Shown here: positions 1 through 10,690 of the stretch, in pieces | Numbering within the stretch: the first letter of the stretch is position 1 | How the letters are laid out: every line of letters starts with the position of its first letter | Assembly: GCA_964036155.1 (NCBI GenBank) | Contig: OZ038422.1 | Span: 2,131,201 to 2,195,200 of the forward strand | DNA length: 64,000 nt | Source: Diploscapter coronatus | Lineage: Eukaryota > Nematoda > Chromadorea > Rhabditida > Rhabditidae | Reading direction: 5' to 3' | Notes under the pieces: model-generated | The model's input: the letters and a program-made list of their open reading frames with translations, nothing else | Told to the model about the DNA's origin: nothing | Databases searched by the model: none | Position numbers and translations under genes: made by a program

Positions 1-477
1 CAACACCAATAAAGGCGCGTGCGGAGAGAATATTGAAATCTTAAACGAGTAGACAAATGAATGAACATTTTCACACATATATGCACACACGCACAACAAG
101 GTTATCCCTATTGTGTGTGGATTTTATGCGGGAATTCGCAACCGGCGCTCCCCGTTTCATCGTGTATACATCATACACATGGGAGACATTAAGGCAATAG
201 ATGCGAAGCACTTTGCCACCGGATGCGCATAACCCAACACAAAAACTCACAAATGTGAGCATATATGTGCTTTGGGTTCGTGTCGACCTAGCTAGAATCG
301 GTATGATAGCCGAATTCTCGACACTAAAGATTTTCCTCCTCACCATCATTATCATCATAAAATGAGACAATGAGATGAGGAAGAGGGATTTATTTATGGA
401 GAGTAGAGTTAGCTAGATTGAATATCTCTACCCACCAGTTTGGTATAATATAAGGTTGCGGATGTACGCGCATCAGC
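1..477 (-). other. Internal transcribed spacer 1 (partial)
   Basis: This lies directly downstream of the 18S 3' end on the minus strand, so by rDNA order it should be ITS1. It is moderately AT-rich and low in conserved motifs. I do not see the conserved 5.8S core, so the spacer runs off the window edge. A short ORF can be drawn through it but has no protein-like character. Confidence 0.75.
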
Positions 478-626
478 GATGATCCACGAGCAGGTTCACC
501 TACTCGTACCTTGTTACGACTTTTACCCGGTTCAAGCCATTGCGATTAAAGTGGTTTCCATCTATACATAGCCGTTAAGCCACATACAATCGGTCCCCAC
601 TCTTCTCGAAACAGCTCAGTCCCGGA

Positions 627-662
<36 letters not shown>

Positions 663-1105
663 ATCAGCGCGAGCTGATGACTCACACTTACTAGGAATTC
701 CTCGTTCAAGGGAAATAATTACAATTCCCTATCCCAGTCACGGAAGAGTTTCAACGGTTTGCCAACACCTTTCGGCGATGGAGAGCACGTTGAGTCTTCC
801 AGTGTAGCACGCGTGCAGCCCCGGACATCTAAGGGCATCACAGACCTGTTATCGCTCAATCTCGTGCGGCTAAGCACCGCTAATTCCTCTAAGAAGCATC
901 GAGGACCTATGAAAAGGTTTATCCTCGTTCTATTTAGCAGGCTAGAGTCTCGCTCGTTATCGGAATAAACCAGACAAATTACTCCACCAACTAAGAACGG
1001 CCATGCACCACCAACCACCGAATCAAGAAAGAGCTATCAGTCTGTCAATCCTTACGGTGTCCGGACCGGGTGAGTTTTCCCGTGTTGAGTCAAATTAAGC
1101 CGCAA

Positions 1106-1137
<32 letters not shown>

Positions 1138-2255
1138 TCTTTAAGTTTCAGCTTTGCAACCATACTACCCCCGGAACCGAAAGACTTTCGTTTCCGGGAA
1201 GCTCCCCGACAAGGCTAGATAGACCCTATCGGATCGCTAGATGGTATCGTTTACGGTCAGAACTAGGGCGGTATCTAATCGCCTTCGATCCTCTGACTTT
1301 CGTTCTTGATTAACGAAGACATTCTTGGCAAATGCTTTCGCTTTAGGGCGTCCTTCTGCGATCATAGAATTTCACCTCTCCCGCAGAAATACGAATGCCC
1401 CCGAGATTATCCCTATTAATCATTACTCCGATTCAATAACCAACAAAAAGAACCGAAGTCCTATTTCATTATTCCATAATATGATATTCAAGCATACGCT
1501 TATTTTGAGCATTTTAATTTATTTAAGGTAAACTTGACAGTCACGTATATGCTTTCGCACATAGCGCAGACTGCCGAAATGATGGCGTGTGCATTGACGC
1601 CCGAATGAGCGAACGCACACTATCCACCATAAATCCAACTACGAGCTTTTTAACCGCAACAATAACGATTTACACTTAGAGAGCTGGAATTACCGCGGCT
1701 GCTGGCACCAGACTTGCCCTCTCTTAGTTTCTCGAAGAGCTTTTTAACCTCTACTCATTTAAATATCCCTCCCATGAGGGAGGGATTTTATATTTTTAGT
1801 CACTATCTCATTTTTGACAGTGGATAAGTTTCGCGCCTGCTGCCTTCCTTGGATGTGGTAGCCGTTTCTAAGGCTCCCTCTCCGGAGTCAAACCCCAATT
1901 CTCCGGTACCCGTGACAACCACGGTAGTCTACTGGGCTACCGTCTAGTTGATAGGGCAGAAACCCTTTTCGGCCTTCGTCGGATAGAACCGACGATAGAC
2001 TGGGCTATTTGGAGTCGCCACAATACGTCACGAGGACGATTGGTTTGGCCTAATAATTGCAACCCTACTTACGTCGGGTTTTTAAGTGCAGGTATTAGCT
2101 CCAGTATTTCCGCAGTTATCCCATTGGGATATCCGAAAAAGGTCGAAACCGTGCTAATGAGCCGTGCGCAGCTTCACTCATAATCGAGTTGTGCGAGCAT
2201 GCATGGCTTAATCTTTTACTTGAGCATATACCGCTGACAGAATCAATCAGGTATA
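478..2255 (-). rRNA. 18S small-subunit ribosomal RNA
   Basis: This is a complete small-subunit rRNA read on the minus strand, about 1.78 kb, close to the ~1.75 kb of Caenorhabditis. The 5' end reads TACCTGATTGATTCTG, as in nematode 18S. The 3' end carries the GTAGGTGAACCTGC motif followed by GGATCAT. The 530-loop region (complement near 1690-1720) and the region near 1125-1180 that is targeted by universal primers are intact. A variable segment near 1770-1790 forms a CCCTCCC/GGGAGGG stem. No insertion or break is visible, so the copy looks functional. The ends are set by motif and may be off by a few bases. Confidence 0.97.
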
Positions 2256-3010
2256 TTGTCTAAGACGGTAGACGTGCGCGTATGTAATACAACAATACAC
2301 ACATGTGCGTTGTCATCGACATGATATTATTTCATTCGAAATTCTCGAGGCTTGGTCTCACAAAGCGAAACCCAGACCTGCGTACGAGGCGCTCGATTAA
2401 TGCGATTGCCTGACGCAACGTATCGAGAGAGTTTACACCCGACAAAGCGAGGAAAAATCCACTTTCTATCAGGATGCGCTCTTAACAATACACTACACGC
2501 TGACACAACGGGACTAATTGATTGTAGGTGAATACAATCAACAGACCGAAAAAGCCGGCATATAGAGAGAGGTTTAGCATCGAAGAGCGATGATGCCGCT
2601 CGAATAGGAACGAATCCCCATCGAAACGACGGCGAATGAGTGTTAGTCGTACTGCATTCACACGAATTCATCGCGATGCTTTGCCCACAGTGAAAAAGAA
2701 GAACACGAATGAAAGGCGGCGAGAAATGCGCGCTTTGCCCCTCGGTACGGGCCTCGACCCGTACCAGCGATGCATTTCTCCCCACGCATAGGGAGGAGAC
2801 CCGTAAGTGGGAGAGTGCGCTAGGCTAGTTGCCCGCTCGCTGCAGCGAGAAGGGACACACACAGGGAGGACACGCGGAGAAGGGGAGAGAAGGAGTGAGG
2901 AGAGGGGGCCGCCGCCTGCCCTCGCTCATTCCCTTCTTTCTCCCCTACGCGTTTCCCCCTTTTCGCCTTGCGCATTTGCCCTGCGCTTGCCTTCATTCCT
3001 TCCTTCACAA
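2256..3010 (-). other. rDNA 5' external transcribed spacer / intergenic spacer
   Basis: This is the segment upstream of the 18S 5' end. It is clearly richer in G+C than the DNA that follows and becomes purine/pyrimidine strand-biased from about 2850 to 3010. It should hold the 5' external spacer and perhaps the RNA polymerase I start, which I cannot pinpoint. Several overlapping ORFs here are products of the biased composition, not genes. The GC-rich character ends abruptly near 3010, where AT-rich DNA begins. Confidence 0.7.
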
Positions 3011-3406
3011 TTCTACATGAGAGGCGAAACCCATTACATGTCGTTAAAAAAAAGTTAAAAATTTTTTTTCAAAAAACCATCACCGCTTACTGTAGAATTT
3101 ATGGGGATGATAAAAAATGATATTTTATGCTAATTTTATGCTAATTTTGATATGTACAAAATTAATAAAAAATAATTTTTAAATTCGATTCGATTCGATT
3201 ATTAATAAAGTTCGTGCCCTTAGGGAGTACTCTATTCTTAATATTAGACTAATTAATTAATTAATTAGATTATACAGTATACAAGACAATTATGCTAATT
3301 ATGTAATGATGAAAATGAAAATGAAAGAAACGTTCTATCATGCATGGTCAAAATTTGCATCAACAACGGGAGGGGGTCGACTCTCGAATTAAGGATAGAG
3401 ACTAGT
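3011..3406. other. AT-rich junction between rDNA and telomere-like arrays
   Basis: No gene is visible. The segment has runs of A and T, a duplicated short motif near 3121-3145, an ATTCG microsatellite near 3184-3199 and an AATT repeat near 3250-3268. It separates the rDNA spacer from the G-rich array. Confidence 0.5.
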
Positions 3407-3572
3407 GGTAGGGTGAGGGTAGGGTGAGGGTAGGGTGAGGGTAGGGTGAGGGTAGGGTGAGGGTAGGGTGAGGGTAGGGTGAGGGTAGGGTGAGGGTAGG
3501 GTGAGGGTAGGGTGAGGGTAGGGTGAGGGTAGGGTGAGGGTAGGGTGAGGGTAGGGTGAGGGATAGGCAGGA
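3407..3572 (+). repeat. G-rich 11-bp telomere-like tandem array
   Basis: The unit GGGTGAGGGTA is repeated about fourteen times almost without error, with all Gs on the plus strand. Each unit holds two G-triplets spaced like telomeric DNA, so the array could form G-quadruplexes. It is not the TTAGGC repeat typical of rhabditid telomeres, but the TAGGG cores are telomere-like. A telomere with this strand bias would have its chromosome end to the right. An ORF on the other strand (PSPYPHPTLTL repeats) is only a translation of the repeat. Confidence 0.9.
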
Positions 3573-3623
3573 ACGATCATTAGCTCAGAATCCATGTTAT
3601 TGAGAGGCCAAAATTAACATAGT

Positions 3624-3694
3624 CTAGCCTAGCCTAGCCTAGCCTACCCCCCTACCCCTATCCCTATCCCTACCGTACCCCTATACCCTATCCT
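3624..3694 (-). repeat. C-rich telomere-like degenerate array, opposite orientation
   Basis: Four tandem TAGCC units are followed by degenerate CCCTA/CCCTAT units, all with Cs on the plus strand. On the minus strand this reads as TAGGG and GGCTA repeats, which resemble both vertebrate-type TTAGGG and nematode TTAGGC. It faces the G-rich array about 50 bp to its left, giving a G-rich then C-rich arrangement on one strand. Confidence 0.75.
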
Positions 3695-4990
3695 TATTTT
3701 TCATGCATAGCCATAGGCATATTGTTCTAGGTGTTCTAGGTTTGAAAAAGGTGAAAAAAATCATCAACACCACTCAAGGGATAGTCTCAACAGATCACAG
3801 TATAAGGACTGCTCTTCAAGTGCTATCATGACTCTAGATATTTTAGACAGTGTGAATATAACCATTTCATGCTCGATCCATACTTTAACTGATTGTAAAA
3901 ATTGGCATAAAAATTACAGAAATTTAAAAATACAGATTATGCGGCATTTAGATAACGAGACAGATTGTCCAAAGTGACAAACAATTTTAACATACATCAT
4001 GCTTTGTCAGTAAACTTTAACAATTAATACTTTATAGACGTTTAATCGTTATATCGACGGTATTATGGGGGTTGGTAAAGCAACCCAAATGATTCTAAAC
4101 AAAGTCTCGTAAAATATGAACCAAAATAAATCAATTACCGATATTGCATATTATGTCTCGGAATACCGGGATGAGGCCTAAATGAAATTACTGTGGCAGT
4201 AATTTTTATTTAGATCCCACTCCAACTTGTAATTTAAAGCATTGAGCTTCCTCTAAATTTGCTGACTCAATTTGTAGCGAAAACCTAATTCTGTATCGAA
4301 AGATCATGTCAGCTTGCCTGAATACAAATTCATAGACTTTCAGAACTATAAATGGATATTTATCACATGATAGGATATTTGTAGCTTTTCTTTTCCCAAT
4401 AATGAATATCTTTCAAATATTGTTTTTATCCTGAATGAAAGTTAACCTTTTAGACATTAAATGCCAAATTTTTCCTACAGCATAAACTGGATATTATTCT
4501 GAATTTCTGATTAAATTTGTTTCATATTGAATAAATTTACAATATATGTAATTAATTCGACTTTGACTAATTCATTTAAACTCTGTAACTTAATCATATT
4601 TCATTGCAGATGTAGTTGGAATATTTGAGTTGTTAAAAAATCATCGTCTCGTGAAATTTTCAGAGAAATCCATTTTAATTAGTGCAGAGAATATCATTTA
4701 TATTGTTTAAAGCGTAAGTTCGTACCTTCTTCTTTCATTTCTTAGTTTATTTTTTAATTATATGTATCCTTACCAAGTATTTTGACCTATAAAAATATAT
4801 GTTTTCTACCTGAAAACGTAGCTGTGTTAAGTAATCGTTTTTGTGGAATTTTTTTTTTTTTAAATCGTGAGAATTTTCAAACGTTTCAGTTCATTTTACT
4901 TAAAAATCTCAAATACACCAATTTTATGGGAATTATTTGAATTCGATTAATCTACCAAATTAAGCATTTAAGTTTCTCGAATCAACCGAA
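3695..4990. other. Intergenic, no gene seen
   Basis: This is AT-rich unique-looking DNA with no ORF that reads like a protein. It contains the presumed promoter of the srd gene at its right end. No TATA or other motif stands out. Confidence 0.5.
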
Positions 4991-6850
4991 ATGTACGTCG
5001 ATATCGTGATAGACCCCATGCTTCTGGGGTTTACAATGTGGCATTACATACAGTCTACTCTAGGGATGATATTCAATGGAGCTTTGAGTATGAGTTTCAA
5101 TTTGTTTTCAAAATTCAGGCTATTTCTAGTTTATCTTTGCTTATATAAAACTCCCACTGTTATTCAAACTTATGCAGTTTTGATTCTCAACTTTGCGATT
5201 ACTGACTTTATTTGTTGCATCATGGAATGGCTTAGCCAAATTAGGTAAAGTTTTTTTTTTTTTAATTTGACAATTTCAATACCATCCCTGAATAATATTT
5301 TACTGCAATACTACGGTAGTTAAGATTTTTCCGCATTTATTCCCCAGATAATTCGCAATAATTGATGTTTGGTTCAGGATAATTTCTGCTGGGGAACTTT
5401 GTACGTTTTTATACAATGGATTATGTACCTATTTTGGTGGAATGGTTTGCTTCACTTGTCATGACATACTGCTTCATGCATATTCTCATTCATTATATTC
5501 ATTGCTACTATCATTCGCCTATCGTCATTACGTTTTATATCATGCTCAGCCTAAACGAACTCATCTACTCTTAATCATATTCCTCATCTACATTCCTTCT
5601 GGATTTCAAAATGTAATTTATGACCATAATTTTACATATTCCGATCTTTAACACCTATTTTCCATTTCCGATAATTGTATAGTCAACTAGAATGTTTTTT
5701 ATCCATCAAACATGCAATTTATAATTAACTCAACGAACCTAGAAAATATAAGTCTGATTTTCTATAAACCTTTTTGAAGACGACAACCTTTAACGATTTT
5801 GAAACATTCATTAAAAAAAGTTGAAGTATCGGACAAAGATAGCATATTTTCAGATCGTATATTTTACCGCTCCGGACCCACCAGAATTGGTCGTCATCGC
5901 GTTGAAAAATCGATTTCCCGATTATGACCTAGAGAATAAGACAATTATGGGCTTATTAGACATCGCACATAATTGGAAAGCGTTATTTGCGGATATGCAT
6001 ATAGTGATTTATTTTTTAAGGCTATTTGGAAACATCGTGACATACAGCATTAAGCTCGAATAGCGTTATGAGCTTTTTCTTAATACTATTTCCTATGATA
6101 CGATGTTTTCAATCATTTATAGTGTCCCTTATTTATCCCATTCAGTGCTTGGCGGTGGTACCAGTTTATATCGCGATTTTGATCCTGCGACATAAAACCA
6201 TTTCAAAATTGAGGGAAAGCGCTACAATTATGTCAACGAACACTCAAACAATGCACAGACAATTATTAATGGTGAGAATAAATTTATTATCGGAAAGTTG
6301 GACACAGGAAAATTCTAGGCTTTGACTTGGCAGGCAATTCTACCAGCCATATTTTCGATCGCTGTGATTTCATATTCTTTAACTCGACTAGGTATGATAT
6401 AATAAATATTGAAAAATTTATTTCAAGTACCGTATTTTCTGTAATAAATCCACGAGTTTCTATTTTTCTATACCCTCTTGGAGGAGGACTTATATTACAG
6501 AAAATACAGTAGATACTTCCATTTGAAAATGAATTCTGATACAATTTTCTGATAATCGTGTTTATTGACACTATTTTGATGATACATCTATCTTTGAGAA
6601 CAGAATGGTGTAAAATTCAGATATTGCACATTATCCCTTTTTTGAATATTTGGTTTTTATCCTCGTTGGATTGATACCTATGACATCTCCTCTGATACAA
6701 TTGTACTACGTTCGATCATATCGGAAACAAATTATCAGGAAGTTCTTCTATTGGCAGATCAACTGTGAAAAACAAATTCAACCTACGACATCAACTACAT
6801 CCAACAATTGGATTCAAACTGGAGCTATTAGTAACGACCAAACAAAATGA
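4991..6850 (+). CDS. Srd-family seven-transmembrane chemoreceptor
   Basis: The predicted protein has 355 residues in six exons: 4991-5244, 5378-5612, 5854-6003, 6146-6271, 6319-6391 and 6621-6850. All phases join and the frame ends in TGA. The family is nematode-only Srd G-protein-coupled chemoreceptors, thought to sit in the cilia of chemosensory neurons; the ligand is unknown. Family signatures seen are YKTPTVIQTYAVLILNFAIT in TM1-2, HSLYSLLLSFAYRHY in TM3, VPVYIAILILRHKTISKL after TM5, and HYPFFEYLVFILVGLIP with SPLIQLYYVRSYR in TM7. The length is normal for Srd (about 330-350). The start was chosen as the first ATG giving a full TM1. It looks intact and stands alone, although srd genes usually cluster. 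The fourth exon start (after TTCAG at 6145) is the least certain boundary. Confidence 0.9.
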
Positions 6851-7724
6851 TAACCGAAAAATATAGATTTTTTTGTATGCACATATTTTATTCAAATTGT
6901 ACATAAAATAGTAGCTACACATGATTCATTTTTTAACGAAGATAAGATACGTCCTTTTTGTCGTCATAATGTTCACAAATAAGTTGGCCGTGACGGGCTT
7001 GCTCGGGAGAAAACGAAATAGTATGCAATTTTTTACTTTCTTTGTCGCCATTTTTATCCCCTCGCGCTCTAACATAAGCGTACTAGTCCATCGCTCATAT
7101 CTAACCGGAAAAGAGGGTCAGAGGAAACGAAAAGAGAACTTTGACTAACATCGAAGTACGGTAATGCTGTGCTCTTTCAGTCTCTAAGTTTGCAATTTTC
7201 CGGCACAAATTTTGGCTTTGTTAATAGACATGATTCTGCGAGTGTAGGAGATTCGGAGATGAAATAATTTGAATGCTGATATTTTAATTATTTTCAGTTA
7301 TTGTTTGATAAATGTGTGGCGATATTTAAAATACATTTAGCTGTAATATGGTTTATATTGGAACATAAATAAACATTACAAATTCTTGTAGATGTTTATC
7401 ATAGTAAATCGTAAGTGCTATTCGTAAACGAAAATCTGTATTCTTCAGCATAATAATGCCACTTCAAAGTGAAGGCTGTTTTGAAACTTGCATATTCTTG
7501 TGCTCTAATAGTTTTCAATGGAATTAGATATGCTGATATATGATATTTAGCTATTTAACATAAAATGACTCGCAATAATCTTCGGTTGCTTATAACTTCG
7601 TCGCTTTATTTACTTTTTAGGGGAAATTCCAAATAGTGCCCACGAAGCTTGTTTTCATGCAACAATAACCTCGCAGCTTTTAAAGTGTCTACACTTTCCC
7701 TTGTGTTCATTTCGCTAATTATTC

Positions 7725-7742
7725 GAATGTTCTGGAAGTTCC
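7725..7742. promoter_or_regulatory. Heat-shock-element-like site
   Basis: GAAtgTTCtgGAAgtTCC contains three perfect alternating GAA/TTC units in HSF spacing plus one near match. No gene lies within about 2 kb in a position to use it, except possibly the ZIP or srd genes, which are far away. Confidence 0.45.
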
Positions 7743-8244
7743 AGTTAACTTTACCTGCCCAGATTTCAACCTGCACTCAAAATTCGAGGGTCATCATGGA
7801 AATTTTGAAGTAAACGCTAATTATGCACTTTTAAATGGATAAAGGTCAAATGAATTATGATGTCATGTGTCTCATCATTCAGGTATAAAAATTGGATTAA
7901 TCAAAATCTCAGCTTCTCTCATCATACAAAAATAATATCAAAGATGATCTATAGATTTATTTTTGCAATAATTTGAAGAGCGATTTATTCGAATTATCAT
8001 AATTACACCTTTCTTGCAAAATCTCGTTCTTCACCACTTTTCCTTCCAAAAAATAAAATAACTTCACCAAATCCTCTACGCTTCATGTTTTAATTGTAAC
8101 ACTTTTTTCAATTCCGATCCATCGAGACTTTTTCACTGCGCTTTTCCTATTTAGCCTCAGAAGCTTGGTTTCCAGTTTTGTTCGTCCCCCAACCAGAGGC
8201 TTTCCCTTTCACTGCCTGCGTCTCTCTCATAAATATGCCTGTTC

Positions 8245-8571
8245 GCAGACTATTTCTCAGATTCTTAGATATCGAAGCAGTGTTCTAGAAGATTCTTTCT
8301 TTATCGTTTAGGATAAGAAAGAAGCTTCTGTTGATCATATCAAATTATCTTCTTGTTGTTACGTAACTATTTAGATTTTTTTTTCCAAAACAATAACTTT
8401 GTAGATTTCTGAAAACCTGCTCTATTTATCCGATTCCTAGATATCTAACGCTGCGTTCTAGAGAATTCACTTTCTCCATTCTTTCTTTATCGTTTAGGAT
8501 CAGAAAGAAGCTTCTATTCATCATATCAAAGTATCTCTGGATTGTTACGTAAATATTCTAGATTATATTGT
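8245..8571 (+). repeat. Diverged tandem duplication carrying HSE-like motifs
   Basis: Two units of roughly 150-160 bp (about 8245-8400 and 8412-8571) share the core TTCTTTCTTTATCGTTTAGG, then AGAAAGAAGCTTCT, then ATCATATCAAA and TTGTTACGTAA. The first unit holds TTCTAGAAGATTC, a perfect three-unit heat-shock element at 8283-8295. The second unit has the same site with one mismatch (TTCTAGAGAATTC). Confidence 0.6.
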
Positions 8572-8889
8572 GTGCCTGAACTTTATTTTTTTTTTCTAAA
8601 ATCTCGCGCCATAGTTCTATATCTATTATATCTATTCGAAATTTTCTAGGACATAGACTTTTGACAAAAGATCCAAAACAATGAGGCTCAAATGTCTGTG
8701 TACATAAAAGTGATCAGCTTCTTTTTATTATTTTTCGCCGATATTTCACTAAATATTGAACGCACAGATAGAGAAGAGACGTATTAACATGATAAAATAG
8801 AAGCTCATCTTCATTTGAGTTAAAACATAGGTCATAGCCATTCGTTCATTACATATCTAGATCCAAATGTCTCGCTTGAATATAACTAG

Positions 8890-9217
8890 GTTCCCAAGCG
8901 GATATGCCAGGGCGCGTTTCGAAATAAATTTTTAACAGAAAGATAAGTTGGGCTATAAATAAGATTTTTGTGAAGAAAAACAAAAATAGAAAATTCCCAA
9001 TAAAAAAATCCATCACCCAAAGTGAATACATTTTGCCGACGAATTTATGCTTGTGCGTGGGTAATTTGTCCTGATTTTTTTTTACATAAAGCCATTTTAT
9101 CAGGTGTATCACCGAATAGGATGATTCTATTTGAGATATTTTGAGTTTGAAGGGTACTTCTTTCCCAAAGTTTCCATTTAAAACTACCACGCTTCTACCA
9201 AAAATGCGCTTTTGCAA
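8890..9217 (-). repeat. Dispersed ~300 bp repeat with ORF, copy 1
   Basis: This segment matches 40118-40402 in the same orientation, by eye at well over 80 percent identity with few indels. On the minus strand both copies keep an open frame with the same protein segments, including NGNFGKEVPFKLKISQ and PTHKHKFVGKM. I do not recognise the peptide. It could be a fragment of a mobile element's protein or a non-coding repeat with a chance open frame. Confidence 0.75.
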
Positions 9218-10006
9218 GGGACGGAGCTTGAGGACTCTAAATATAATTTCTAATTCTTTTTTTTTGGGTATATTTAATCAAGATCAACATAAAATTTAAA
9301 ATTAATCGTTTAAAATTTCTCCAAGATCAAGTCGAAACATATCTCTAAAATTCTCCCAACTTTGCATCGCAAACCTGTCAAATTGCAGTGTCAATGTTCA
9401 AGTGACAAACTTCTTCGCGATTTTTCAATCGTTTTGGTTCCGTCCTGAACCTCGCCTTCCTTCAAAAGTTCCTAACGATTTTTCCTCCATTTTCCCGTAA
9501 CTTTTTCGTTTCTCTATTTCTTTAAGATCTCTAATTTTGATGTGCTATTTCTCAGTTTTCGCAATTCTCTTTGTAAACAATAAACGCCAAGCCGACTCAT
9601 ATATGCTCAATAATATACTGAAACTTTTAAAATATTATATTTTTGAATATTTGATGATTTCCCAAAAGTAATATAATTTAGAAATTCGTGCATATACATA
9701 TTTTAACATATTATGATATGCTTATTTCTATTTATATCCAAAAATTCTATAAGTCGAATTTCCGAATTTATAAATTATTTTATGCATTATATCATCCAGA
9801 ACTTTTCGATTTTGTTCAATGTAAAGGGCTTATCAAATCAAATTATCGTTAATTTCGCCGAATTTTCATTTGATTAGTTGATTTTATATGAAAAAGCGTG
9901 TCTTCTGAATGGGTTTTTGAATCGGTTGAATAGCGTATTTGGGAATGTGAACCTGTTTTCCTTACCTATTCCTTACTATATAAGAAAGTTTTCGTCGAAA
10001 CTAACG

Positions 10007-10019
10007 GAATGTTCTAGAA
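10007..10019. promoter_or_regulatory. Heat-shock-element-like site with nearby TATA
   Basis: GAAtgTTCtaGAA is a perfect three-unit heat-shock element. A TATATAA sequence lies about 30 bp to the left (near 9976). No coding region follows in either direction, so this is a candidate orphan promoter or a repeat-borne site. Confidence 0.45.
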
Positions 10020-10410
10020 ACGGTTCCTCTTCTTTCTTTATGTAGTTGTATCCTTTGAAAAAGCACGTCTTTCCGTCGGCATTTTATTTCTTTCGACACT
10101 GTAAAATGTAAAATAGTATGTCGAAAATTGGGAGAAAAAGAGTTGGAATTTTGATGATAGAAAAATAGCGATATAGGTCATGATCTTGAAGAGGTTTAGA
10201 ATGTCATCAATTAAAGAAATAGCATTTGAATTTAGAATTATAGAGAAAATGGAGAAATAGTTGGTCGCTTTTAAGAGATTTAGAAGGTCATAAACTAGAG
10301 AAATATTATGAAAATTGAGGGGAAAAGAAGCAAAGATGAGTTGAAGTAAGACGCTTCGGCAACCAGTTTCGCCACATGCCTTTCTTGGCCCCGTGTCTTC
10401 CCTTCCTTTC

Positions 10411-10690
10411 GCCTGTGTCAAACCTACACATTCTACTCATTCTTTCTTACCTTACCTTTACCTAACTCCCTCTATAGGCAACCAAATATCGATGAGTACC
10501 TTTGCTGAATTTTTGAATAGATTCTGTCTTGATTAGGTTTGTCTATTTGCAGTCATTTCAAGGTAGACAAATCACTAGAACTACGCTTCATTATTTTGAA
10601 CTTGAAACTCTTTGAAACCTACACATTTTGCTCATCCTTTTTTGCCCTACCTTTAGGTATCCAAGTATTAATGGATATCCTCGGAGTTTT
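10411..10690 (+). repeat. Direct repeat pair, about 195 bp apart
   Basis: Two segments beginning CCTACACATT (10423 and 10617) share CTCAT(T/C)C, the pyrimidine run, ACCTTTA and a following CCAA(A/G)TAT motif. They look like a decayed local duplication. No function is visible. Confidence 0.5.

Noticed and set aside
71..1531. ORFs within ITS1 and 18S
   Set aside because: They overlap conserved rRNA and are not genes.
2327..3058. Several overlapping ORFs of 60-150 codons in the rDNA spacer
   Set aside because: The spacer is GC-rich and purine-biased, so stops are rare in all frames; there are no protein features.
3389..3595. 68-residue minus-strand ORF of PSPYPHPTLTL repeats
   Set aside because: It is the direct translation of the 11-bp tandem array; an 11-bp unit cycles through frames and stays open by composition.
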